64,000 nt of DNA, taken from the NCBI RefSeq assembly GCF_003479425.1, contig NZ_QUHC01000004.1, positions 310,001 through 374,000 on the forward strand. The letters are read 5' to 3'. Shown one piece after another: positions 7,879 through 14,727 of the stretch. Each line of letters begins with the position of its first letter. Positions within the stretch are counted from its first letter, which is position 1. The stretch is from Odoribacter sp. AF15-53 (GTDB taxonomy: Bacteria > Bacteroidota > Bacteroidia > Bacteroidales > Marinifilaceae). The notes under the pieces were generated by a model. That model was given only the letters and a program-made list of their open reading frames with translations. It made no database searches and was not told where the DNA came from. Both the position numbers and the translations under genes were made by a program.

Positions 7879-7970
7879 AACTCCCTCTCCCTCCGGCTCT
7901 CCCCTTACACGGGGGGAGAGATGATCACCAAGCGGTTTCTCCGCCTGTGTAAGGAGAGGACAGGGGTAGT
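7879..7970. repeat. Palindromic intergenic element with nested hairpins
   Basis: The outer arms, actccctctccctcc.. at the left and gtgtaaggagagg..gggtagt at the right, are imperfect reverse complements. Inside are CTCTCCCCttacacGGGGGGAGAG and GCGGtttctCCGC hairpins. No protein is encoded. It resembles the short C/T-rich palindromic repeats common in Bacteroidetes intergenic DNA, but only one copy is in this window. Confidence 0.55.
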
Positions 7971-8020
7971 AATTCCAATAATGAGACTTTTTAAGTGTCT
8001 TCGTTTATTGAATTAAGTTT

Positions 8021-8566
8021 TTATCTCCCCACGAAAGCATACACGAATGAAGATATTCCGGCAAAGATGAAACTGAGTCCGGTCCAGATAATGATGTTCA
8101 GTATCCCGAACAGGGGAAAGAAAACAATCATGAAAGAGAAGAACAGGGTGACGATTCCCGCCACGAATATCCATCCCCAACCTCTGATTTTCAGTGAAGA
8201 CATTTGCAGGGATTCGGCAATATAGTCGATGCTTTTGAACATGAGGATAAAGCCGACGATGTAAGGAAGAATGTCTTCGGTGATGACCGGATGGATCAAC
8301 AGGATGAAACCGATGATCAAATCAAGTATACCGATAAACAGGCCCCAGCCCCAATGACGAGAGCTTCCCCCGGCGAAGGCGTTCATGACTTCGCTGATGC
8401 CGATCACGATGATGATAATACTGAAATACATGGCCAGCCCGTAATAGGAAGCTACCGGGTGGCGAATGATTCCCACGCCGAAAACGAATAACACGATACC
8501 CATGATAAGGTATAACCATCTGAATCCTTTAGATCCCGTAGATGTTGTTGCACTTGTTGTAGTCAT
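8021..8566 (-). CDS. HdeD-family (DUF308) membrane protein
   Basis: The 181-aa product has six predicted membrane segments in three pairs, the HdeD/DUF308 layout. Conserved features are the first-helix GIVLFVFGVGIIRHP and LxIGILDLIIGFILLIHP, then LPYIVGFILMFKSIDYI. HdeD contributes to acid resistance in Escherichia coli. The role in Bacteroidetes is not established, so only the family is asserted. The N-terminal 12 residues are Thr/Ser-rich and cytoplasmic. Monocistronic. Confidence 0.85.
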   Translation of the reverse strand: MTTTSATTSTGSKGFRWLYLIMGIVLFVFGVGIIRHPVASYYGLAMYFSIIIIVIGISEVMNAFAGGSSRHWGWGLFIGILDLIIGFILLIHPVITEDILPYIVGFILMFKSIDYIAESLQMSSLKIRGWGWIFVAGIVTLFFSFMIVFFPLFGILNIIIWTGLSFIFAGISSFVYAFVGR

Positions 8567-8684
8567 TTCTTTTTTATTTAAGTTTAGTTTATTTCTTTAT
8601 ATGTGGAATGCTTCGAAAAAGTTGTTATATTGTCATTAAAAAATTAATAACTAATTGTCCGGGAAATACGTTTCACTTGGTAAA

Positions 8685-9596
8685 ATGAGGGTTATGAGGA
8701 GAATATTATTATTACTAATGTTGTTTTTGGTAAATTATATGGTTATGGCACAAAAGAAAGAATTGACGGCAGACGAGAAACAAGTGATACTTCATAAGGG
8801 TACGGAAAGACCTTTCACGGGGAAATACTATGATTTTAAGGCAAAAGGAACGTATGTTTGCAAACAGTGCGGAACTCCGCTTTATCGTTCGGAGGATAAG
8901 TTTGATGCCCGGTGCGGTTGGCCTAGTTTTGATGACGAGATTCCGGGGGCCGTGAAGCGGGTACCGGATGCCGACGGGCGTCGGACGGAAATTGTATGCG
9001 CTCATTGCGGGGCCCACTTGGGACACGTGTTCACGGGAGAGGGATTCACGCCGAAGAATACGCGTCATTGTGTGAATTCGATATCCATGGAATTCATTCC
9101 AGATAAAGAGTTGAAGGTGGATACGGCTATCTTTGCCGGGGGGTGTTTCTGGGGAGTGGAGTATTATATGAAGAAAGCTCCGGGTGTATTGGCCGTGGAG
9201 TCCGGGTATACCGGGGGAAAGGTTGAAGATCCTTCTTACGAGGAGGTGTGTGAAGGAAACACGGGACACGTGGAGGCCGTACGGGTGTTGTTTGATGCTT
9301 CGAGGACTGATTACGAGACGTTGGCGAAGTTGTTTTTCGAGATACACGATCCCACGCAGCTGAATTATCAGGGACCGGATTACGGGATGCAATATCGCTC
9401 AGAAATATTCTACACGAGTCCGGAACAGAAGGCCGTGGCGGAAAAGTTGATACAACAGTTGAAAACAAAAGGGTATGACGTGGTAACTCGTTTAGCTCCG
9501 GCAACAACATTTTGGGTGGCGGAGGATTACCATCAGAATTATTACGAGCGTAAGGGGGCTTTACCTTATTGTCACGGGTACACGAAGCGTTTTTGA
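8685..9596 (+). CDS. Bifunctional peptide methionine sulfoxide reductase, MsrB-MsrA fusion, exported
   Basis: It repairs both sulfoxide epimers of methionine. A signal peptide (MRVMRRILLLLMLFLVN.., ending VMAQ) points to the periplasm. The MsrB domain comes first: two zinc CxxC pairs (CKQC, CAHC), GWPSF, and catalytic Cys in RHCVNSISM. The MsrA domain follows: catalytic GGCFWGVEYY, then GYTGG, and a C-terminal HQNYYERKGALPYCHGY. The B-then-A order is the reverse of many fusions but is common in Bacteroidetes. The frame opens at a TTG at 8655; the ATG at 8685 (or 8694) is preferred because it places the signal peptide at the terminus. Confidence 0.93.
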   Translation: MRVMRRILLLLMLFLVNYMVMAQKKELTADEKQVILHKGTERPFTGKYYDFKAKGTYVCKQCGTPLYRSEDKFDARCGWPSFDDEIPGAVKRVPDADGRRTEIVCAHCGAHLGHVFTGEGFTPKNTRHCVNSISMEFIPDKELKVDTAIFAGGCFWGVEYYMKKAPGVLAVESGYTGGKVEDPSYEEVCEGNTGHVEAVRVLFDASRTDYETLAKLFFEIHDPTQLNYQGPDYGMQYRSEIFYTSPEQKAVAEKLIQQLKTKGYDVVTRLAPATTFWVAEDYHQNYYERKGALPYCHGYTKRF

Positions 9597-9599
9597 GGT

Positions 9600-10355
9600 T
9601 TAAAGTATCGGGGTGATTCGGATGATTCCTTTCCGGTCTTTCGTGAAGACAATACATTTCAACCGGATAGCTTGTTTCTCGAAATCTATGAGGATGGCCG
9701 GGTTAAAGTGTTTGCCATTGATGCGGGTTTCAAAATGCACGTGTTCGGTGGTAGCCCGTCCGGTACGTCCGACAAGGGCTAACGGGTCTCCCGCGTTTAC
9801 CCGGTCACCCGATTTTACCAGATGCTTGAAGTTATGACTGTACACGGTTTCCAGACCGTTGTAATGACGCACGACAATCACGTTTCCGTATCCCTGTGCT
9901 TTGCCGGCAACTCGTACGATACCTGAAAAGGTGGCTCTCACGGTGTCTTTGGCGAATGTTTTCAGATCAATTCCCGTGTGCATCCTGCCATTTCGTTTTC
10001 CATAGGAGGAAAGTACTCGTGCCCCGGGCAACGGGAATGAAAATTCATCGTCCGGAATCTGATCCAGATCCAGAATGTGATTTCTTGCGCGTGAAAATAA
10101 CAAGGGGTCTCCCGCTTGTACGTATCGTTTTTCCTGTGCATTGAAAGTTTCGGTTATCGGGTAGGTCTGTACAAAAAATTCAGTGATCTGGGGTTGAGTA
10201 CAGGAATATAAATCAGGGATTTTCAGTAAGTCTGAAGCTTGTAAGACCGGGGTGGGAAAAGTTGCGGGAACTTTCGTCAGGTGTTTCTGCGAACAGGAAC
10301 AACAGACGAAGAGCCATAGGAATATCCATCTGTATAATGATAAAGTGCCTTGCAT
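9600..10355 (-). CDS. M23-family metallopeptidase, probable envelope murein hydrolase
   Basis: The 251-aa protein has an N-terminal membrane/signal segment (LYRWIFLWLFVCC) with Cys18, Cys19 and Cys21, which could include a lipobox. Its C-terminal M23 domain has the zinc ligands in HTGIDL and HVHFE, plus YGNVIVVRHYNG and GDPLALVGRTGR. M23 enzymes cleave peptidoglycan cross-links. The longer frame starts at a TTG that lies inside the -7 box, so the ATG at 10355 is the likely start. Its stop is three bases from the msrBA stop (convergent). Confidence 0.87.
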   Translation of the reverse strand: MQGTLSLYRWIFLWLFVCCSCSQKHLTKVPATFPTPVLQASDLLKIPDLYSCTQPQITEFFVQTYPITETFNAQEKRYVQAGDPLLFSRARNHILDLDQIPDDEFSFPLPGARVLSSYGKRNGRMHTGIDLKTFAKDTVRATFSGIVRVAGKAQGYGNVIVVRHYNGLETVYSHNFKHLVKSGDRVNAGDPLALVGRTGRATTEHVHFETRINGKHFNPAILIDFEKQAIRLKCIVFTKDRKGIIRITPIL

Positions 10356-10373
10356 ATGTGAATTTATTGGGCG

Positions 10374-10381
10374 CAAAGCTA
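10374..10381 (-). promoter_or_regulatory. -7 box TAGCTTTG for the M23 peptidase gene
   Basis: Minus-strand exact TAnnTTTG match 18 nt before the ATG at 10355. It rules out the upstream TTG as a start codon. Confidence 0.6.
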
Positions 10382-10403
10382 TGAATTTTTATCTGTTTTT
10401 CAG

Positions 10404-10446
10404 TAAATTTGCAAGGGAATAAATACCGAAGTATTTATTCCCTTGC
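10404..10446 (+). promoter_or_regulatory. -7 box TAAATTTG overlapped by a perfect 36-bp palindrome
   Basis: TAAATTTG occupies 10404-10411. A perfect palindrome starts at its last base: arms 10411-10426 and 10431-10446 (16 bp each) around CGAA. The predicted transcription start falls within the left arm. The palindrome could be a dimer operator or form a leader hairpin. It precedes the family 2 repeat and the NifX-like gene. Confidence 0.5.
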
Positions 10447-10558
10447 GTTACAAGTTGCAGGTTGCGCCAGGGGGCGCTGCAGGTTACAAGTTGAGAATTT
10501 ACTTGTGGCTTTCAACTTGTAACCTGTAACTTGTTAACTTGTAACGTGGCGTTGCCAC
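10447..10558 (+). repeat. Family 2 intergenic repeat, copy 1
   Basis: Arms are made of 7-bp units (ttacaag, ttgcagg on the left; aacttgt, aacctgt on the right) in inverted orientation around a GCGCC..GGCGC core. The element ends with the small hairpin GTGGCgttGCCAC at 10546-10558, 14 nt before the NifX-like start codon. It lies within the predicted 5' leader. Other copies end 7 nt and 14 nt before starts at 51267 and 53437. Confidence 0.82.
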
Positions 10559-10572
10559 ATAAAAATAGAATC

Positions 10573-10950
10573 ATGAAAATTGCTGTACCAACTAGGGGAA
10601 ATGTTATTGACGATCATTTTGGACATTGCGAGTTTTACACGTTGTTCACGGTAGATGATGCCAAGAATATCACGGATACGGAGACCTTGCCTTCTCCTCA
10701 AGGATGTGGTTGTAAATCGAATATCGCTTCCGTGTTGAAAGAAAAAGGGGTGAGCGTGATGCTTGCCGGGAGTATGGGTGATGGAGCTTTAAAAGTTTTA
10801 AGTGACCAGAATATCAAGGTGTTGCGAGGATGTAAAGGGGAGGTAAGAAAAGTCGTGGAAGGGTATTTGAAGGGATTCGTGCTGGATTCCGGTATCGGTT
10901 GTCATCATCACGATGAAGGGGGCGAACATCAATGTAGTCACGGACACTGA
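10573..10950 (+). CDS. NifX/NafY-like dinitrogenase iron-molybdenum cofactor-binding domain protein
   Basis: The 125-aa single-domain protein begins MKIAVPTRGNVIDDHFGHC, the classic start of the NifB-C/NifX/MTH1175 fold. It continues with a Cys-rich GCGCKSN loop and ends in a His/Cys-rich tail (GCHHHDEGGEHQCSHGH). Family members bind Fe-S or Fe-Mo cluster precursors. No nif genes are near, so a nitrogenase role is unlikely; a metal-cluster chaperone or metal-binding role is more plausible. The frame extends 14 codons upstream into the family 2 repeat, so the ATG at 10573 is chosen. Confidence 0.85.
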   Translation: MKIAVPTRGNVIDDHFGHCEFYTLFTVDDAKNITDTETLPSPQGCGCKSNIASVLKEKGVSVMLAGSMGDGALKVLSDQNIKVLRGCKGEVRKVVEGYLKGFVLDSGIGCHHHDEGGEHQCSHGH

Positions 10951-11104
10951 GAGTATTTAGAATGAAGGCGACGGGAAGGAAAAGTGTTAAAATATTTTGT
11001 TTTTTTCAATAGAAATTATATATTTGAGCAGGAAAAAACAGAGAAAGTCGTTTTTATAATGTATACCACAAATCTATTAAATGTTGCAAGGTATTGTGGG
11101 AGTG

Positions 11105-11131
11105 AGAGTAAGGATTTTTCATCCTTACTCT
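11105..11131. terminator. Bidirectional terminator-like hairpin containing the CNNM stop codon
   Basis: Perfect 11-bp arms agagtaaggat and atccttactct surround ttttc. The minus-strand stop codon at 11125-11127 lies inside the stem. The 154 bases between the NifX-like gene and this hairpin show no other gene. Confidence 0.65.
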
Positions 11132-12396
11132 TTATTTATAGTGACGAGCACTTTATCAATCCGGGCTGCATCCATGTCCACGATTTCAAACTCGAAATTA
11201 TACCAGGTTAATTTTTCTCCCGTGTGAGGGATATGTTCCAGTATTTTCAAGATTAATCCGCTTAACGTGTTGTAATAATGTCCCGTGTAGAGGAATTCCA
11301 TGTCGAAATAAGCCAGGAAATCATAGAAGGGGCATTGACCATCCACAAGATAACTTCCGTCTTCTCGTTTCACGATGTCCGGTTCTTCACCTATTTCGGG
11401 GAGATCCCCGATTAAGGCTTTCAGTATATCTTGTAAAGTCACGATTCCCTCGATACTTCCGAACTCGTCGGTAACCAGTCCATATTTCGTGTGTCCTTGT
11501 TTTAAGTGTTCCAAGGCATTGTACACGCTTTGATTCTGGGGGAAATATTGGGGTACGCGAATGATCGACTTCAAGTTAAAGTCGGGGGATTCGATGGTTC
11601 TGAAAAGGTCTTTCAGGAGGACGATACCCACGATATTATCCAGTTTCGTGTCGGCCACGGGATAGATCGTGTGGATGTGCGTGTTGACAGTCTCCCGGAT
11701 AGTGTCATTACTATCGTTGATATTCAACCATACCAAATCGCTCCGGTGTGTCATGATAGAACCGATATCCCGGTCTCCAAGGTTGAACACGCGTTCCACG
11801 ATATCCTGTTCTACTTCCTGTATCTCCCCTTCGGCAGTACTTTCTTGAATAATTGCCTTGATTTCCTCTTCCGTAATTTTATTTTCATTTGATTTATTCA
11901 AGCCTAACACCCGCATCATGAATGACGTGCTGGCGGAGAGCAACCACACGAAAGGGGAGGCTATTCGAGAAAGGATATTCATCGGGCCCGCGATCAGTTT
12001 GGCCATTCTCTCCGCGGCAACCATCCCGATTCGTTTGGGGACAAGTTCTCCGAAAATTAACGTGAGATAGGTCACCACGATCACGATAAGCGTTTTGGAT
12101 ATCAGCAGGGCATGGGGTTTTAATACCTCGATTTTTTCAACCCATACAGCAAGGTCTCCCGCGAGAGCCTGCCCGGAATAAAGACCGGTAAGGATACCGA
12201 TCAACGTGATTCCGATTTGAATGGTTGAGAGGAAACGATCCGGCTGATTGGCTAATTTTAAAGCTCTCTGGGCGGATTTACTCCCGGTTTTGGCTTCTGT
12301 TTCAAGACGGGATTTACGGGCTGACACCATGGCTATTTCAGACATGGCGAGAACTCCGTTTAATAAAATAAGTCCTATGATGATTAGAAATTCCAT
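11125..12396 (-). CDS. CNNM/CorC-type (hemolysin-family) transport protein
   Basis: The 423-aa protein has an N-terminal DUF21 membrane domain (MEFLIIIGLILLNGVLAMSE start; FGELVPKRIG motif). A CBS-domain pair follows (IMTHRSDLVWLN and GLVTDEFGSIEGIVTLQDIL), then a C-terminal CorC_HlyC domain. Relatives are involved in Mg2+/Co2+ export or homeostasis; 'hemolysin' is historical. It is the last gene of a minus-strand operon with a CPA2 antiporter (16-nt gap), a Ca2+ ATPase and DedA. Its stop codon lies in the terminator stem. Confidence 0.9.
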   Translation of the reverse strand: MEFLIIIGLILLNGVLAMSEIAMVSARKSRLETEAKTGSKSAQRALKLANQPDRFLSTIQIGITLIGILTGLYSGQALAGDLAVWVEKIEVLKPHALLISKTLIVIVVTYLTLIFGELVPKRIGMVAAERMAKLIAGPMNILSRIASPFVWLLSASTSFMMRVLGLNKSNENKITEEEIKAIIQESTAEGEIQEVEQDIVERVFNLGDRDIGSIMTHRSDLVWLNINDSNDTIRETVNTHIHTIYPVADTKLDNIVGIVLLKDLFRTIESPDFNLKSIIRVPQYFPQNQSVYNALEHLKQGHTKYGLVTDEFGSIEGIVTLQDILKALIGDLPEIGEEPDIVKREDGSYLVDGQCPFYDFLAYFDMEFLYTGHYYNTLSGLILKILEHIPHTGEKLTWYNFEFEIVDMDAARIDKVLVTINKE

Positions 12397-12412
12397 ATTT
12401 TAATTTATGATT

Positions 12413-14710
12413 TTAAATTTTAGATTGAGTGATTACCATTTTCAATTCTTCGTTTTCAATTGTTTCCGGTCGTATGATTAAAAGTGAAGGTAACTTGGAG
12501 AACAAGTCCCGACTTTTTGCGACTTTTTCGCAAGTTACGTAACTTATAACTAACAGACACTCTTTGTTTTTAATTAAAGGATTAGATGTTAACGGTTTAT
12601 CCATGATGAATTTAACCGGATCGTGTTGCACGAATTCCGTCATAATTCTGGATTCCAAATGTTTATTCACCTGTTCATGAATAAAACAGATCCGGATTGT
12701 CATACTCTGTTCGCCTAACCGGGTTCTGGCATAATTGAACAAGAAAAGATCGTCTTCGTTATCTACGAGTAGTAAAACTTCGGATGTCTGCGTGTATCCT
12801 CTGTTCACGAAAATACCTACCGAGCAATTCACTTGGTTCATGATTGATTCCAGCTTTTCCTTTAATAAGGTGCCGGGTAGGTTTAGAGATTGATTTCTCA
12901 ATTTCGTGATGAATCGGGTTATTGCGGCAGACTTTTTATTTTTTCCTAGATTGATCACGGGGGATTCTTGCATGAATTGTTGCCCGGCACCCACGAAGAG
13001 ATAATCTATTTTTTCTTCATTAGCCATGTTTACCATGCCTTGAATCAGTTTATCCGTAACTTGATAACGCTTTTCGACTTTTAATTCCAAACGTTGGGCC
13101 TCTTCTTTCAAGGGGAGGAAGCTCTCCTTGGCGTATTCGGTGGCTTTTGCCGGGTTTAGTTCGGTTCCTAGCGTAAAGTGGGTAGCGATGATATGACTCT
13201 CTTTCAGACGGTATCCGAGTAACAGGTCAGCCATGTTAAGCAAGATTTTTCCCGATTCCGGACGTCCGAAGGATAACATGACTCTCCGCACGTGTTTGTG
13301 AGTTTCTTTGCCTTTTCGGAAAACTCGTTCCACGAAAGCTAATAAGGGGGTGGCCATGAACGTGGTTATAAGGGCCATGATAACCAGTATAACAAAGATT
13401 TCCGGGGGAAGAACACCCATTTCGTACCCGATGTTTAAAGCCACGAGTTCCATTAACCCGCGGGTATTCATCAATGTTCCCACGATAAGACTGTCTTTCC
13501 AGTTTTCCCCGACGGCTTTCGCGGCCAAGGTGCAACCTCCGAGTTTGCCCGTGATAGCTACCAGTATGAACAGTAAGCACACGCACCAGAGACTCGGAGT
13601 GTTTATCAGACCGATTTCCGTGCGTAATCCGGTGAAAGCGAAAAACAAGGGAAGGAAGAACACGAGTGCCAGATCTTCGACTTTTTCCATCATGATTTTT
13701 CGGAATCCGGGAGAAGGCGGCATCACGACTCCGGCAATGAAGGCGCCGAACAGGGCGTGAATACCGATCACCTCGGTTGTTGCAGCCGAAAGTACAAGGA
13801 TGAGGAAAATGAAGCCCACGAATGATTTGTTAATGACTTCCGAGTACGCGTATATTTCCCCGATCTTTTTCAGGAAAGGACGCATCACGAGAAACATGAA
13901 AGCGATGTACACGAGGGTGAGACCGATCGTGTAGAGGGCACTGACGAACGTTCCGGCTTTGGCTATCGCGATTACGATGGCCAGCAGACACCATGCGGTG
14001 ACGTCATCATTTGCCGCCGAAGCGATGGAGAGCGTGCCGATGGGGGTTTTCGTCATGTTGCGTTCTTGCACGATACGGGCTAACACGGGAAAGGCCGTGA
14101 TACTCATGGATATCCCGATAAATAAGGCAAATGGTAGGAAGGCCGTTTGATTGGCCGCATATTCTTCATATACCCAGATGGATGCGAGAATACCCAAAAA
14201 GAACGGCACGACGATACCGGCATGGCTGATCACCAGTGTCTCGTTCAATTTGTTCTTTAGTAGCCTAAAATCTAGTTCCAAACCGATGACGAACATGAAC
14301 AGGACTAGACCGATCTGACTTAACAGGTTCAGGTTTGTCAGTGAGTTTACGGGGAAGAGATGTGCGAATAATTCCGGGAAGAAATATCCGAGAAGAGAGG
14401 GGCCAAGTACGATACCTGCCACGATCTCCCCGATAACACCCGGTTGTCCGATGTATTTGAAAAGAAACGAGAATACACGTACGGTCAGTAGAATCACGAT
14501 GATCTGGATTAACAAGATCGTCAAAGAACTTGTCATGTTCTCGGAAAGAATATTCCGGAACATCCCAAATGCCGATTCGTTTCTATTGATCGCGTGTGCT
14601 GCCGAATAATGGTCGAATTTGTTCCCGAAAGTGAGGGCCAAATAAATAAGCCCTCCGAAAACGGTTATCATTCCGACATATATCCAGTAATTCTTACTGT
14701 TTCTTTTCAT
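12413..14710 (-). CDS. CPA2-family cation:proton antiporter with C-terminal universal-stress-like domain
   Basis: The protein has 765 aa. Residues 1-40 carry an N-terminal membrane segment. From about 65 to 455 lies a Na+/H+-exchanger (Kef/NapA-like) domain with about 12 membrane helices, including GQPGVIGEIVAGIVLGPSLLG and the paired-Asp motif SIASAANDDVTAW. The last 280 residues form a soluble region with two USP-like halves (VGAGQQFMQESP, VLLLVDNEDDLF) that probably gate the transporter. It is predicted to exchange K+ or Na+ for protons. It sits 17 nt downstream of the Ca2+ ATPase. A second CPA2 antiporter of similar design lies at 56885. Confidence 0.9.
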   Translation of the reverse strand: MKRNSKNYWIYVGMITVFGGLIYLALTFGNKFDHYSAAHAINRNESAFGMFRNILSENMTSSLTILLIQIIVILLTVRVFSFLFKYIGQPGVIGEIVAGIVLGPSLLGYFFPELFAHLFPVNSLTNLNLLSQIGLVLFMFVIGLELDFRLLKNKLNETLVISHAGIVVPFFLGILASIWVYEEYAANQTAFLPFALFIGISMSITAFPVLARIVQERNMTKTPIGTLSIASAANDDVTAWCLLAIVIAIAKAGTFVSALYTIGLTLVYIAFMFLVMRPFLKKIGEIYAYSEVINKSFVGFIFLILVLSAATTEVIGIHALFGAFIAGVVMPPSPGFRKIMMEKVEDLALVFFLPLFFAFTGLRTEIGLINTPSLWCVCLLFILVAITGKLGGCTLAAKAVGENWKDSLIVGTLMNTRGLMELVALNIGYEMGVLPPEIFVILVIMALITTFMATPLLAFVERVFRKGKETHKHVRRVMLSFGRPESGKILLNMADLLLGYRLKESHIIATHFTLGTELNPAKATEYAKESFLPLKEEAQRLELKVEKRYQVTDKLIQGMVNMANEEKIDYLFVGAGQQFMQESPVINLGKNKKSAAITRFITKLRNQSLNLPGTLLKEKLESIMNQVNCSVGIFVNRGYTQTSEVLLLVDNEDDLFLFNYARTRLGEQSMTIRICFIHEQVNKHLESRIMTEFVQHDPVKFIMDKPLTSNPLIKNKECLLVISYVTCEKVAKSRDLFSKLPSLLIIRPETIENEELKMVITQSKI

Positions 14711-14727
14711 GATCCCCTGTAATGACG

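Noticed and set aside
10573..10950. Part of a nitrogenase cluster
   Set aside because: No other nif-type gene is nearby; the NifX-like fold is common in non-diazotrophs.
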